The notes under the pieces: generated by a model
Told to the model about the DNA's origin: nothing
Database searches by the model: none
What the model saw: the letters and a program-made list of their open reading frames with translations, nothing else
Shown: piece after piece, positions 1 through 9,060 of the stretch
Layout of the letters: each line of letters starts with the position of its first letter
Numbering within the stretch: the first letter of the stretch is position 1
From: Seongchinamella unica
GTDB lineage: Bacteria > Pseudomonadota > Gammaproteobacteria > Pseudomonadales > Halieaceae
Direction of reading: 5' to 3'
NCBI RefSeq assembly: GCF_004354085.1
Contig: NZ_SMSE01000005.1
Location: forward strand, 1-64,000
Length of the DNA: 64,000 nucleotides
Made by a program: the position numbers and the translations under genes

Positions 1-41
1 CAATTCGAAATCAATGTTCCATAAAACTATGAATCAATGGT

Positions 42-86
42 CACTTGTTGTGTCTGAATAGTCGTGATCAACTATCCCAACAAGTG
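42..86 (-). other. 16S rRNA precursor 5' processing stem
   Basis: An inverted repeat pairs 42-49 with 79-86 (CACTTGTT/AACAAGTG). A second stem inside it pairs 58-62 with 71-75. This is the usual leader element between boxA and mature 16S. The window's first bases read GAATTG on the minus strand, the sequence that normally directly precedes the 16S 5' end, so the 16S gene should begin within a few bases to the left. No mature rRNA is inside the window. Confidence 0.55.
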
Positions 87-108
87 CCCACACATCTGTC
101 TTCGTCTT

Positions 109-144
109 CTTGTTAAGCAACACCCGAACCGCCAGGGTTTCGGG
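109..144 (-). promoter_or_regulatory. rRNA antitermination leader (boxB-boxA)
   Basis: On the minus strand a hairpin (stem 144-139 with 128-123, 10-nt loop) is followed by TTGCTTAACAAG (120-109). The latter closely matches boxA of rRNA operons (core CTTTAACA/CTTAACA). The order boxB-boxA and the following TGTGTGGGC (boxC-like) are those of Pseudomonas-type 16S leaders. NusB/NusE would bind boxA in the transcript. Confidence 0.7.
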
Positions 145-178
145 TTGGCGCTGAGGTCTCCCTCGAGCGCGGAGGCGT

Positions 179-206
179 ATTATACAGCCGGGCCTCCGGT
201 TGGCAA
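179..206 (-). promoter_or_regulatory. rRNA operon proximal promoter (P2-like)
   Basis: Read on the minus strand there is TTGCCA (206-201), a 16-bp spacer and a consensus TATAAT (184-179). An A/T run at 211-225 forms a likely UP element. The GC-rich discriminator again contains CGCCTCC, the same heptamer as after the distal promoter. It points at the boxB/boxA leader and the 16S gene off the left edge. Confidence 0.65.
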
Positions 207-342
207 CAAACTTTTTAAAAAAATTTGCTCCGATTCGGCCTCGATGAGTTGCAATCTTTACTTCCTAAGCTATTGATAGCTTTCGGGTTTTCTGATTACT
301 CCCGACAGTGTTTTGAACACCGCCCTCATCGAAGGGAGGCGA

Positions 343-371
343 ACTATACGCAGCGATACCAGGCAGCGCAA
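343..371 (-). promoter_or_regulatory. rRNA operon distal promoter (P1-like)
   Basis: Read on the minus strand there is TTGCGC (371-366), a 17-bp spacer and TATAGT (348-343). An AT-rich tract at 375-390 lies upstream like an UP element. The sequence after the -10 is GC-rich and contains CGCCTCC, as expected of a stringently controlled discriminator. It lies upstream of a second promoter and of the 16S leader. This is inferred from motif and position only. Confidence 0.5.
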
Positions 372-473
372 GCCCTTTTTAAAAATTATGCTGAAATGCC
401 AATTTTTGCCAGTTTTGGCGCACAGGATTTGAGCGCTGCCGGCAGCTGAAGCGGGTCCGCGACACCGTCCCGG

Positions 474-505
474 CGACCCCTGCGACCCCTGCGACCCCTG
501 CGACC
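474..505. repeat. 9-bp tandem repeat after tyrS
   Basis: CGACCCCTG is repeated three times (474-482, 483-491, 492-500) and followed by a partial CGACC. It lies directly downstream of the tyrS stop codon and upstream of the rRNA promoters. No function is apparent; it may be a slippage product. Confidence 0.8.
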
Positions 506-507
506 GG

Positions 508-1803
508 CTAGCCTATCTCGAACAGGTGGTACTTCTTCTTGCCCAGTTTGACCAGGTAGTAGCGACCGTAAAGCGCGGCCTCCGGGTCGAAACAGCCGGA
601 AACATCGGCGTTGGCCTCCCAGCCAACCGGCCGACTATTGATGGTCACCGCGTTGCGCCCAAGGGCGTCCTTGACCTGTTTGCCGGATGCGGCCATGCCG
701 GCCTCGGTGAGCAACTGGGTCAGGGTCTCCGGGAAGGCGTCTCGAGTCATTGCGCTGGCCGGCAGCCCGTCCTGGCGCAACTGGGCGAGATCGCTCTCCG
801 CCAGACTGTCGATAGAACCACTGAACAGCGACTCGGTAATCCGCTCCGCTGCTGCCAGCCCTTCATCTCCGTGGACCAGCGAGGTCACTTCCCGGGCCAA
901 CACGCCCTGGGCCTCGGGGCGACCCTGGCGTTCGGCATCGGCGCGCTCAATTTCCTCGATCTCTGCCACATCAAGGAAGGTAAAGTACTTGAGGAAGCGG
1001 TATACATCCGCATCGGCGCATCCCAGCCAGAACTGATAGAAGGCATAGGGCGAGGTCTTGTTTGCGTCAAGCCATATGGTGCCAGACTCGGTCTTGCCGA
1101 ATTTGGTACCGTCAGCCTTGGTTATCAGCGGCATGGTCAGCCCGAACACCTGTTTGCCATGTAAACGACGGGTCAGGTCGATGCCACCGGTGATATTGCC
1201 CCACTGGTCGGATCCGCCGATCTGCAAGGTACAGTCGTAGCGTTCGTTGAGCTCGGCAAAATCGAAGGATTGCAGGATCATGTAGGTGAATTCGGTATAG
1301 CTGATTCCGCTACCCTCGCGCTCAATGCGCTGCTTCACCGACTCCTTCTGGATCATGGCATTAATGGAAAAGTGCTTGCCGACGTCACGCAGGAAGGTCA
1401 ACACATCCATATTCGCGGTCCAGTCCAGGTTGTTCACCACCTCCGCGGACGTCTCGCTACCGTCAAAATCGATAAACTGCGACACCTGCTTTTTCAACTT
1501 ATCCACCCAGCCTGCAACCACATCGGGAGTATTGAGCTGGCGCTCCTGCGCCTTGAAACTGGGATCGCCAATCAGGCCGGTGGCGCCGCCGACCAGCGCC
1601 AGCGGTTTGTGGCCGGCATGCTGAAACCGACGCAGCATCAGCAGCGGCACCAGTGAACCGATATGGAGACTGTCGGCAGTCGGATCAAAGCCGCAATAGA
1701 GCGTGCGGGTGCCGCCATCCAGCCAGGCGGGGAGTTCATCCTCACCGGCAATCTGGAATATCAGTCCGCGAGCGCGGAGATCTTCAAGTAAGGCGCTGCT
1801 CAT
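508..1803 (-). CDS. tyrS: Tyrosyl-tRNA synthetase
   Basis: This cytoplasmic class I aminoacyl-tRNA synthetase charges tRNA-Tyr. The protein (431 aa) shows the tyrosine-binding start [15 protein letters not shown] with the HIGH-type motif HIGS, the KMSKS-type loop KFGKT, and a C-terminal S4-like RNA-binding region. I chose the ATG at 1803: the protein then begins [13 protein letters not shown], which aligns with family N-termini. An in-frame TTG at 1836 has no good ribosome site and would lie almost at the predicted transcription start. The gene is divergent from the M23 peptidase gene and lies beside an rRNA operon, as in Pseudomonas. Confidence 0.97.
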   Translation of the reverse strand: MSSALLEDLRARGLIFQIAGEDELPAWLDGGTRTLYCGFDPTADSLHIGSLVPLLMLRRFQHAGHKPLALVGGATGLIGDPSFKAQERQLNTPDVVAGWVDKLKKQVSQFIDFDGSETSAEVVNNLDWTANMDVLTFLRDVGKHFSINAMIQKESVKQRIEREGSGISYTEFTYMILQSFDFAELNERYDCTLQIGGSDQWGNITGGIDLTRRLHGKQVFGLTMPLITKADGTKFGKTESGTIWLDANKTSPYAFYQFWLGCADADVYRFLKYFTFLDVAEIEEIERADAERQGRPEAQGVLAREVTSLVHGDEGLAAAERITESLFSGSIDSLAESDLAQLRQDGLPASAMTRDAFPETLTQLLTEAGMAASGKQVKDALGRNAVTINSRPVGWEANADVSGCFDPEAALYGRYYLVKLGKKKYHLFEIG

Positions 1804-1849
1804 GGGTTGTTCCGCCGTCTGTCCTGGATTGGTCAAAAAAGGGGCGCCA

Positions 1850-1877
1850 AAGATACAACACCGCTTCCCAAATGCAA
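1850..1877 (-). promoter_or_regulatory. Probable tyrS promoter
   Basis: On the minus strand TTGCAT (1877-1872), a 16-bp spacer and TATCTT (1855-1850) precede tyrS. The implied transcript start near 1843 gives a 40-nt leader to the ATG at 1803, which supports that start over the TTG at 1836. Confidence 0.45.
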
Positions 1878-1957
1878 GCTTCCGGCACTTCTTGCCTATA
1901 GAAGTTGCTGATTATTTAATATACTTGGCGCTCATTTACTGGAAACAAAGACGGGAT

Positions 1958-3367
1958 ATGCGAGCAGGGAACCGACCGCGGGGAGCTACGGCGATCCGCA
2001 CCGAACAATCACCGCTGGCCACACTGCAGCTGCCACAGTTGAAACTGGGGCGCGGACAGGTGATGGCAGCTGCGGTGGTTGTCGGCTGCCTGGCTATCGG
2101 CTTCGGTTTGAGCAGTGGCGAAAAGCCACAGCCCGAGGAGCCCCTGGTCATCGAGCAGGAAGCCTTTCCCAGCAACGCTGAGCTCGCCCCCGAACCCCCG
2201 GTCGACACCTTTGCTGCCGTCACCGAGCCAGCTGCGGAGCAGCCGTGGAATGAACAGGTGGTGCGCAGCGGTGACAATCTCTCCCTGATCTTCAAGCGCG
2301 CTGGCTACAACGACCGCCATGTCCACCGCGTGGTCACCGAATCAGAACACGGCAAGGGACTGGCTCGAATCTATCCGGGTCAGACCATCGCCTTCCAGAG
2401 CGACGACAAGGGCGAGCTGGTCGCCGTGCGCCACGTCAAAGACAAACTGCAGACAGTGAGCTACCGGCTCGAGGACGGCCACTTCAGCAGCCAGCTGTTA
2501 ACCCGTGAGCCCGAACTGCGGGAGTCATCCGCCACCGGCGTAATCACCTCCTCGCTATTTATGGCCGGGCAGGAAGCAGGCCTGTCACACACAACCATCA
2601 TGGACATGGCCAATATTTTCGGTGGAGTGATCGACTTCGTGGGGGACCCCCGTAAAGGCGACACCATGCACCTCATGTTCGAGGAACTGTATTTGGACGG
2701 CGAGAAATTCGACGATGGCGAAATCATCGCCGCCTCCTACAACAACCAGGGCAAGACCTTTACCGCCTACCGTTATACCGACAGCAACGGCGAAACCGGC
2801 TACTACAATGAAGACGGCGTCAGCATGCGCAAGGCTTTCCTGCTGGCCCCGGTGGACTTCACCCGTATCAGTTCCAATTTCAACCCGCGCCGCATACACC
2901 CGATCTACAAAACCGCCCGCCCCCATCGCGGCACCGACTATGCGGCTCCGACCGGCACGCCGGTATATGCCGCCGGTGACGGCCGGGTCATCCAGGCAGG
3001 CTACAGCAGAGCCAACGGCAACTACGTTTTCATCCAGCACGGCGAACAGTTTGTGACCAGGTACCTTCACCTGCACAAACGCCGGGTGAAACAGGGGCAG
3101 CGGGTATCGCAAAGCCAGGTAATCGGAACCGTCGGCTCCACCGGTGCAGCAACCGGACCGCACCTTCATTATGAATTCCTCATGAATGGCGTTCATCGCA
3201 ACCCCCGCACCATCCACAAGCAGCTGCCGAAAGCGAAATCCCTCGCAGCCTCGGAGCTGCCGCGTTTTCGCCAGGCTATCACCGGGATATCAGCCCAACT
3301 GGCCGCACTCCAGCAGGAAACCGACACCCGGCTGGCCATGGCCAACGCCAGCGAAGACAGGGGTTAA
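1958..3367 (+). CDS. M23 family peptidoglycan DD-metallopeptidase (MepM-like)
   Basis: This is an envelope endopeptidase predicted to cut peptidoglycan cross-links. The protein (469 aa from ATG 1958) has a short cytoplasmic N-terminus, one membrane segment near residues 30-50, an OapA/LysM-like region (SGDNLSLIFKRAGY) and a C-terminal LytM domain with the zinc motifs HRGTDYAAPTGTP (HxxxD) and HLHYEF (HxH). Length and architecture match E. coli MepM/YebA and the Pseudomonas protein encoded between tyrS and anmK. The reading frame is open further upstream, but only this ATG fits the family start and the intergenic promoter space. Only 2 bp separate it from anmK, so cell-wall hydrolysis and recycling are probably co-transcribed. 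Confidence 0.9.
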   Translation: MRAGNRPRGATAIRTEQSPLATLQLPQLKLGRGQVMAAAVVVGCLAIGFGLSSGEKPQPEEPLVIEQEAFPSNAELAPEPPVDTFAAVTEPAAEQPWNEQVVRSGDNLSLIFKRAGYNDRHVHRVVTESEHGKGLARIYPGQTIAFQSDDKGELVAVRHVKDKLQTVSYRLEDGHFSSQLLTREPELRESSATGVITSSLFMAGQEAGLSHTTIMDMANIFGGVIDFVGDPRKGDTMHLMFEELYLDGEKFDDGEIIAASYNNQGKTFTAYRYTDSNGETGYYNEDGVSMRKAFLLAPVDFTRISSNFNPRRIHPIYKTARPHRGTDYAAPTGTPVYAAGDGRVIQAGYSRANGNYVFIQHGEQFVTRYLHLHKRRVKQGQRVSQSQVIGTVGSTGAATGPHLHYEFLMNGVHRNPRTIHKQLPKAKSLAASELPRFRQAITGISAQLAALQQETDTRLAMANASEDRG

Positions 3368-3369
3368 GG

Positions 3370-4497
3370 TTGCCAGAGCAGCTTTTTATCGGCCTGATGT
3401 CCGGCACCAGCGTCGATGGGGTGGACTGCGCTCTCATTGAAATCGACGACGACCATGTCCAACTGCTCCACACCCTGCAACAGGACATCCCGACAGAGGT
3501 CCGCGAACAGGTTGCCACACTGAGCCATAGCGGCCCCGGGGAGATCGAACATCTCGGGATTCTCGACCGGCAGATGGGTCAGCTGTTCGCTTCTGCCGCG
3601 CTGGCCCTGTTAGACACGGCAGGGAAGAGCCCGGCGGAGATTTCCGCCATCGGCAGTCACGGCCAGACCATTCGCCACCGCCCACGTTCCGGAGGTCACA
3701 GTGACAGGCAGAGCTTCAGCCTGCAGATCGGTGACCCCAACACCATTGCCGAAACCACTGGCATCACCACCGTGGCCGACTTTCGACGACGTGATATCGC
3801 CGCGGGTGGCGAGGGTGCACCGCTGGCGCCCGCCTTTCACCGGGGCGCCTTTGGTGCTGAGGGCGTAAACCGCGCCGTGGTCAACATCGGCGGCATTGCC
3901 AACGCCACCCTGTTACAGGGCAATTCGCTGATTGCCGGATTTGACACCGGACCCGGAAATACGTTGCTGGATCACTGGATAGAGCGGCAACGGCACCTGC
4001 CCTACGATCGGGACGGTCAGTGGGCCGCCAGCGGCGAGCAGGTACCCGAACTACTGGCCAAGCTGCTGTCACACCCCTACCTGCAACTCAGCGGCCCGCG
4101 AAGTACCGGCAAAGAGGCTTTCAACCTGCCCTGGTTGTACGACCTGCTGGCCGGGCTTCCGGAGCTTCGCCCCGAAGACGTGCAGGCCACCCTGGTGGAG
4201 TTCACCGCAAAGACCATTGCCAATGCCATAGGGCAGTCCGGGCTGGCCGTCACCGAGGTTTACGTCTGTGGCGGCGGCGCTCATAACCAGACATTGATGA
4301 CGCGTCTCGATAGCGCCCTGCCAGACTGCGATATTGGCACCACATCGGCCCTGGGAATAGAACCGGACTGGGTGGAAGCGGCCACCTTCGGCTGGCTGGC
4401 CTCACGCACACTGGCGGGCCTGCCTGGCAACGCTCCGGAAGTCACCGGCGCAGCGCAGGCAAGAGTACTGGGCGCAATCTACCCGGGCAATCAGTGA
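3370..4497 (+). CDS. anmK: Anhydro-N-acetylmuramic acid kinase
   Basis: AnmK phosphorylates and hydrates 1,6-anhydro-MurNAc to MurNAc-6-phosphate during peptidoglycan recycling. The protein (375 aa) starts with the hallmark FIGLMSGTSVDGVD, carries GSHGQTIRHRP and GDPNTIAE, and has the ASKHA glycine motifs FDTGPGNTLLD and VCGGGAHN. The start codon appears to be TTG at 3370, since no ATG lies before the conserved GLMSGTS motif, and an AGGGG precedes it. It follows the M23 peptidase gene and converges on erpA. The window also holds amgK-murU (about 52 kb), which recycle MurNAc by the alternative route. Confidence 0.95.
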   Translation: MPEQLFIGLMSGTSVDGVDCALIEIDDDHVQLLHTLQQDIPTEVREQVATLSHSGPGEIEHLGILDRQMGQLFASAALALLDTAGKSPAEISAIGSHGQTIRHRPRSGGHSDRQSFSLQIGDPNTIAETTGITTVADFRRRDIAAGGEGAPLAPAFHRGAFGAEGVNRAVVNIGGIANATLLQGNSLIAGFDTGPGNTLLDHWIERQRHLPYDRDGQWAASGEQVPELLAKLLSHPYLQLSGPRSTGKEAFNLPWLYDLLAGLPELRPEDVQATLVEFTAKTIANAIGQSGLAVTEVYVCGGGAHNQTLMTRLDSALPDCDIGTTSALGIEPDWVEAATFGWLASRTLAGLPGNAPEVTGAAQARVLGAIYPGNQ

Positions 4498-4528
4498 TCG
4501 CCCACTGCCGCAGGCGCGTGAATCCAGG

Positions 4529-4882
4529 CTAGATCGAAAAGGAGGCGCCGCAGCCGCAGGTGGTAGTGGCGTTGGGGTTGTTGATCACAAAGCGGGACCC
4601 CTCGAGGCCCTCGGTGTAGTCCACTTCCGAACCCACCAGGTACTGGAAACTCATCGGGTCCACCAGCAGGGTGATACCGCCCTGTTCGATGGCCGTGTCG
4701 TCCTCCGCCGTTTCCTCTTCAAAACTGAAACCGTACTGGAAGCCGGAGCAGCCCCCGCCGGTAATATAAACGCGCAGCTTCAGTTCGCTGTTCTCCTCCT
4801 CAGACACCAGCTCCTGCACCTTGCGGACGGCGTTGGCGGTAAGGTTGATACTGCTTGGATTGAAAGCTTCAGCTACAGACAT
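4529..4882 (-). CDS. erpA: Iron-sulfur cluster insertion protein ErpA
   Basis: A-type carrier that delivers Fe-S clusters to apoproteins, for example those of isoprenoid synthesis and respiration. The 117-aa protein has the three ligand cysteines C45 (GGGCSGF), C109 and C111 (CGCGASF) at family spacing, and the usual length. It is convergent with anmK and downstream of the bactofilin gene, but has its own likely promoter overlapping the bactofilin stop codon. Confidence 0.95.
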   Translation of the reverse strand: MSVAEAFNPSSINLTANAVRKVQELVSEEENSELKLRVYITGGGCSGFQYGFSFEEETAEDDTAIEQGGITLLVDPMSFQYLVGSEVDYTEGLEGSRFVINNPNATTTCGCGASFSI

Positions 4883-4906
4883 GGTTTGGCTCTTGGCCTC
4901 GTTAAG

Positions 4907-4933
4907 GGGCCGTCAGAAATTTGATAACGGCCC
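4907..4933. promoter_or_regulatory. Palindrome at the erpA transcription start
   Basis: GGGCCGT (4907-4913) and ACGGCCC (4927-4933) form a perfect 7-bp inverted repeat with a 13-bp centre. It directly abuts the erpA -10 box. It could be an operator or a 5'-UTR hairpin; the sequence does not decide which. Confidence 0.4.
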
Positions 4934-4962
4934 ATTATCGTAAATCCGACTAATTTGGTCAA
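4934..4962 (-). promoter_or_regulatory. erpA promoter
   Basis: On the minus strand TTGACC (4962-4957), a 17-bp spacer and GATAAT (4939-4934) form a strong sigma-70-type promoter. The -35 overlaps the bactofilin stop codon. The transcript would start near 4927, inside the palindrome at 4907-4933. Confidence 0.65.
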
Positions 4963-5426
4963 CTTTTAGCTGAGGCGACTTGATCCTTTGCCGGTTGCTT
5001 GCCCGCACCGACCTCAGTCACCTCTACCGTGGGGTCCTGGGGCTTTTCCCGCTTGGCTTCGCCGCTATTGATGTGAGTCAGGCTGCCATTGACCTCGGAC
5101 CCTGCCGCCATCTCCAGCAAGGTGTAGTGAACATTGCCGTGAACACGGCCCTTGGCCGCAAGCTCAAGGTGTTTGCCGGAGTACACATCACCCTCGACCT
5201 CGCCATTTATCACCACCGAAGGCGCTCGAATCTCCCCCTGCACCCGCCCCTTGTCAATTATCCGCACAAGCGCATCCTTCCCTTCTTCGGCGAGAATATT
5301 GCCTTGCACGACCCCTTCAATGTCCAGGCTGCCGCTAAAATGGACGTCTCCTACGACAGTTGTATCGCGAGCCACCAGCGTGGTGTTGCCACCGGCGCCA
5401 AATCCGGATTTCTTATTTCCCAACAT
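4959..5426 (-). CDS. Bactofilin family cytoskeletal protein
   Basis: Bactofilins polymerise into membrane-associated filaments that place envelope machinery. The 155-aa protein has the central right-handed beta-helix of short glycine/valine-rich turns (VVGDVHFSGSLDIEGVVQGN onward, about residues 18-115) flanked by disordered ends, with a charged C-terminus. I chose the ATG at 5426, which has AGAGGT 8 nt upstream; the frame is open further upstream. Its start overlaps the end of the upstream coiled-coil gene by 14 nt, suggesting translational coupling. Confidence 0.88.
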   Translation of the reverse strand: MLGNKKSGFGAGGNTTLVARDTTVVGDVHFSGSLDIEGVVQGNILAEEGKDALVRIIDKGRVQGEIRAPSVVINGEVEGDVYSGKHLELAAKGRVHGNVHYTLLEMAAGSEVNGSLTHINSGEAKREKPQDPTVEVTEVGAGKQPAKDQVASAKS

Positions 5427-6159
5427 GGGTAAACCTCTCATTAATCTGCCAGGAAAATTCCTCCCTGACCTCCATCTTGCGTGGCGAGGTGGCTGTTGCC
5501 AGCAGACGCACGCTCCCGGGTTCAAAACCCTGCGGCAGTACCAACGTCCCTTCGATCGACTGGAAATAACGGAACCTCAGCGTTATCGCCGGCCCCTCCA
5601 GATCATCGCTCAGTTCTGCCAGCGAATAGCTTACCTGCTGATCGTCGAGCACACCAACCACCTCCGCACTTAACTCACCTTTTAGCAACGAATGCTTACG
5701 CGCCTCCTGCTGGGCAACGATGCGGAAAGAAAACTGGCCCGGCATATCCAAAGCCACCAACTCCAGCGGACGCAGGCTGAGGCCCTGGGCAATCTCACCC
5801 GGGGCCATCAGGCTGCGATAAAACTGCAGGCCCTCTTCGAGCGAGGCTATCTGTTCTTTCTGCTCGGCGATTTCCCGGCGCACCATTTCCAGTGCCTGCT
5901 CGCTGACCTGGGTCTGGGTTCGCTGCACCTCCAGCTCTGTCCTGAGGCTGCCCAATTCTTGCTGCAGGCGCGGCAGTTCGGCTTTCATCACCCGGTACAG
6001 CTCCGGGTTGAGGCCCATACCGCGGTAGGCGGCCTGCTCGCCCAGGTAGAATGCAAGTACCAGCAGGGCAGCAATCACCACTCCCGCCAATCCCAGGCGC
6101 TGCCGCTGCAGTCGCCGCAGCTCGCGACTGCCCAGATGGCGTTTACGGGTAAAGGGCAC
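5413..6159 (-). CDS. Membrane-anchored coiled-coil protein, DUF6776-type
   Basis: No biochemical role is known to me. The 248-aa protein has a basic N-terminus, one membrane helix at about residues 24-44, a coiled coil of heptad-like Glu/Gln/Leu repeats at about 58-115, and a periplasmic beta-rich domain to the end. The size and its place between argC and a bactofilin gene match a conserved pair in Pseudomonas. It may anchor or pair with the bactofilin, with which it overlaps by 14 nt; that is inference. Nine base pairs separate it from argC. Confidence 0.8.
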   Translation of the reverse strand: MPFTRKRHLGSRELRRLQRQRLGLAGVVIAALLVLAFYLGEQAAYRGMGLNPELYRVMKAELPRLQQELGSLRTELEVQRTQTQVSEQALEMVRREIAEQKEQIASLEEGLQFYRSLMAPGEIAQGLSLRPLELVALDMPGQFSFRIVAQQEARKHSLLKGELSAEVVGVLDDQQVSYSLAELSDDLEGPAITLRFRYFQSIEGTLVLPQGFEPGSVRLLATATSPRKMEVREEFSWQINERFTHVGK

Positions 6160-6168
6160 GTCCGGACC

Positions 6169-7200
6169 TCAGGGAAGCAAGCCTACCTGCTGCAATCCCC
6201 TGTCCTCGGGAAGGCCCAGCATGATATTCATGTTCTGGACCGCCTGGCCCGACGCGCCTTTCACCAGGTTGTCAATGGTCGACATCACCACGACGGTATC
6301 GCGGCCCTGCGGAACCTGCAGGCCGATCTGGCAGCGATTGGCGCCCTTGACTGTGCGGGTCTGGGGAAACATGCCCGCCGGCAGCACATCGACAAACGGT
6401 TCCTCGGCGTACCACTCTTCGTAAAGCGCCTGCAGGTCCACACTCATGTCCACCAGGCGGGCGAACAAGGTGGCGTGGATGCCGCGAATCATCGGCAGCA
6501 GGTGCGGCACAAATGTCAGCTGCACCGGGCAGCCAGCCACGTCCGCCAGACCCTGTTCGATCTCCGGCAAATGGCGGTGACCGGACACACCATAGGCCTT
6601 GAAGCTATCGGCCACCTCGGACAGGAGGTTGTCGACCTTGGCCTGCCTGCCGGCGCCACTGGCTCCGGATGCGGCACTGGCAATCAGGTGCTGGGTATCA
6701 ACCAGGCCGCGCGCCAGCAGAGGAATCAGGCCCAACTGCACCGAGGTCGGATAACATCCGGGGCAGGCCACCAGGCTGGCGCTGGCTATCTGCTCACGAT
6801 TCAGCTCAGGCAGCCCGTAGACCGCCTGCGGCAGGACATCAGGGCTGGCATGGGGTTCGCCGTACCAGCGTGACCACAGCTCGGCATCGCGAATTCGGTA
6901 GTCTGCGGACAAATCGATCACCCGGGCACCTGCCGCGAGCAACTCGGGAACCAGATTCATCGCCACATTGTGAGGCGTGGCAAAAAACACGACATCACAG
7001 GCAGCCAACCGGGCCACATCGGGTTCCGTGAAAGCCAGGTCATAATAGCCGCGAAGATTGGGGTAGAGGTCATCGAGCCGGCGGCCGCTTTCAGCGCGGG
7101 AAGTGATCGCCACCACTTCGGCGTCTTCATGCAGCGCCAGCAAGCGCAGGAGTTCGACGCCGGTATATCCGGTGCCTCCAACAATTCCAATCTTGATCAT
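6169..7200 (-). CDS. argC: N-acetyl-gamma-glutamyl-phosphate reductase
   Basis: ArgC catalyses the third step of arginine synthesis, the NADPH-dependent reduction of N-acetylglutamyl phosphate to the semialdehyde. The 343-aa protein has the Rossmann motif [17 protein letters not shown] at its N-terminus and the catalytic Cys149 in ACPGCYPTS. The start is the ATG at 7200, preceded by AGGAAAGG; a start 15 nt further upstream is possible but less like the family. It heads a leftward cluster with the coiled-coil and bactofilin genes. Confidence 0.96.
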   Translation of the reverse strand: MIKIGIVGGTGYTGVELLRLLALHEDAEVVAITSRAESGRRLDDLYPNLRGYYDLAFTEPDVARLAACDVVFFATPHNVAMNLVPELLAAGARVIDLSADYRIRDAELWSRWYGEPHASPDVLPQAVYGLPELNREQIASASLVACPGCYPTSVQLGLIPLLARGLVDTQHLIASAASGASGAGRQAKVDNLLSEVADSFKAYGVSGHRHLPEIEQGLADVAGCPVQLTFVPHLLPMIRGIHATLFARLVDMSVDLQALYEEWYAEEPFVDVLPAGMFPQTRTVKGANRCQIGLQVPQGRDTVVVMSTIDNLVKGASGQAVQNMNIMLGLPEDRGLQQVGLLP

Positions 7201-7319
7201 AGCCTTTCCTGTCATTCTTTCTGCCCGATACCGGGGACGCCGGGAACCGCGTAGTATAAAAGCAATGGCAGCCCAAATAACTGGTAATATTGTCTTTTTG
7301 ACCCGGACTCTGCCACTCC

Positions 7320-9044
7320 GTGAGCCAGCTGATCAGCAATTATCGCCGCTACCTGACCAACTACGACTCCGTATTGGCCTACTCCCTGCTGGGAGTCATC
7401 GGCGGGGTTGCATCGGGGCTGGTGATCCTGGCTTTTGAGCAGGCGATCATCCAGCTTGCCGCGCTCTGGGGAGTGGGCAATCACGGTGAAGATTTTGAAT
7501 CCTTGTCTCCCGGATTCCGTTTTGCGCTGCCTGCCGCGGGCGCCCTGCTACTGGGAATCGGCTACCACTTCCTAAGTAGCGAGAACCGCGAGGTGGGCAT
7601 CGTCCACGTGCTCAGCCGGATGCACTCCCATTACGGTGTACTCCCCGCACGCAATGCCGTCCTGCAGTTTTTTGCCGGCGCATTCGCCCTCGCCAGTGGC
7701 CAATCCGGGGGCCGTGAAGGCCCCGGCGTACACCTGGGTAGCGCGGTTAACAGCCTGCTGGGCCAGCGCCTGCAACTACCCAACAACAGTCTGCGGATAC
7801 TCATTGCCTGCGGTACCGCAGGGGGCATAGCGGCGGCCTTCAACACGCCCCTGGCGGGCGTTATCTTCGCCATGGAAGTCATCATCGCCGAGTACACGGT
7901 GGTTGGCTTTATCCCGGTTATGCTGGCGGCGGTCTCGGCCTCGGCGGTAAGCCGGACCCTGACGGCCGGCGGCGTGGCTTTCAGCATTCCCCCGGTCCAG
8001 CTCGCGTCACTGTGGGAGATACCCTACATCGCCTTCCTCGGATTTTGCTGTGGCCTGGCGGCTGTCGCCTTAATCCTGATCAGTAAATACACCGCCCGCC
8101 TGTCCCACCACAACGTGATCATCCGGTTTGCCACCGCCGGTCTGGTCACCGGTGGGCTGGCATTAGTCGTGCCGCAGGTCATGGGCATGGGTTATGACAC
8201 TCTTTCCCTGGCGCTGGACGGGCAACTGGCACTGTTCGCCCTGCTGGTGATTGCCGCCGCCAAGATCCTGGCGACTGCCATCACCGTCGGGGTGGGCTTG
8301 CCGGTGGGGGTAATCGGTCCCAGTTTGCTCATCGGTGCCTGCATCGGCGGGGCCATCGGGCTCGTCGGCCAATTGGCGCTGCCGGAACTCGCTTCGGACC
8401 CGACCCTGTACATTATCGTCGGCATGGGTGCGGCAATGGCAGCAGTCATGAATGCCCCCCTGGCAGCGATTCTGGCGGTGATCGAGCTGACTCACTCCAT
8501 GAGCATTGGCATGCCGGCGATGCTGGCCATTGTCGCTGCCACCCTCACCAGCACCGGTATGCTCCGCCAACGCTCCCTGCACCAGACCATATTGCGCCAG
8601 CTGCAGCGAGCAGTGCCCAGCGACCCCCTCAACCAGCTGCTGCACAGTACCCATGTGGGAGCCATCATGGACACCCGGGTGGTCCGGGTACCTGCCTCCC
8701 TGGACCCGACCGATCGGGAGCCTTTGCTGGAGTTCAATCCGGCCTGGTGCCTGGTCGGCCGGGATGGGCAGGACCTTTACCTGGTACAGGGCCAGGATCT
8801 CCTCGACTGGCTGGGCGAACAGGATGCCGAGCAATCCGTGGACATCACCGAGGCCGACATTCGCCGCTGGACCCTGACGGATGTCCCGATACAGGCCAGC
8901 CTGCGCCAGGCCATGGACAATATCGGCAACCAAACCGTGGAGGCGGTCTGCGTCTATGAGCGCAGCCGCTCCTCCAGCCAACCGATACTCCACGGTGTCA
9001 TCACCCGTGAGAGCATCGAGAAATTCACTCTCAGCAGGCTATAG
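7320..9044 (+). CDS. ClC family chloride channel/transporter with C-terminal CBS region
   Basis: Polytopic inner-membrane anion channel or antiporter. The 574-aa protein starts at GTG 7320, has about ten membrane helices (residues 20-430) and a cytoplasmic C-terminal region of which the last part (about 515-574) looks like a CBS domain. The gating-glutamate motif [11 protein letters not shown] is intact. The first anion-binding motif (GSGIP in E. coli ClcA) is replaced by REVGIVHVL, and the third reads [11 protein letters not shown]. After [10 protein letters not shown] comes Val where antiporters carry the second, proton-path Glu. It may therefore be a channel-like member. It is followed 16 bp later by hemJ. 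Confidence 0.9.
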   Translation: MSQLISNYRRYLTNYDSVLAYSLLGVIGGVASGLVILAFEQAIIQLAALWGVGNHGEDFESLSPGFRFALPAAGALLLGIGYHFLSSENREVGIVHVLSRMHSHYGVLPARNAVLQFFAGAFALASGQSGGREGPGVHLGSAVNSLLGQRLQLPNNSLRILIACGTAGGIAAAFNTPLAGVIFAMEVIIAEYTVVGFIPVMLAAVSASAVSRTLTAGGVAFSIPPVQLASLWEIPYIAFLGFCCGLAAVALILISKYTARLSHHNVIIRFATAGLVTGGLALVVPQVMGMGYDTLSLALDGQLALFALLVIAAAKILATAITVGVGLPVGVIGPSLLIGACIGGAIGLVGQLALPELASDPTLYIIVGMGAAMAAVMNAPLAAILAVIELTHSMSIGMPAMLAIVAATLTSTGMLRQRSLHQTILRQLQRAVPSDPLNQLLHSTHVGAIMDTRVVRVPASLDPTDREPLLEFNPAWCLVGRDGQDLYLVQGQDLLDWLGEQDAEQSVDITEADIRRWTLTDVPIQASLRQAMDNIGNQTVEAVCVYERSRSSSQPILHGVITRESIEKFTLSRL

Positions 9045-9060
9045 CCAACAAGGACACCCC

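Noticed and set aside
225-449. Small frames in the rRNA leader region
   Set aside because: They overlap promoters and antitermination elements and have no coding signal.
1892-1920. Promoter TTGCCT-N17-TTTAAT for the M23 peptidase gene
   Set aside because: Spacing is right but the -10 is poor; not strong enough for a feature.
5692-6873. A 393-codon frame antisense to the DUF6776 gene and argC
   Set aside because: His/Gln-rich shadow composition with no domain; both genes opposite are well supported.
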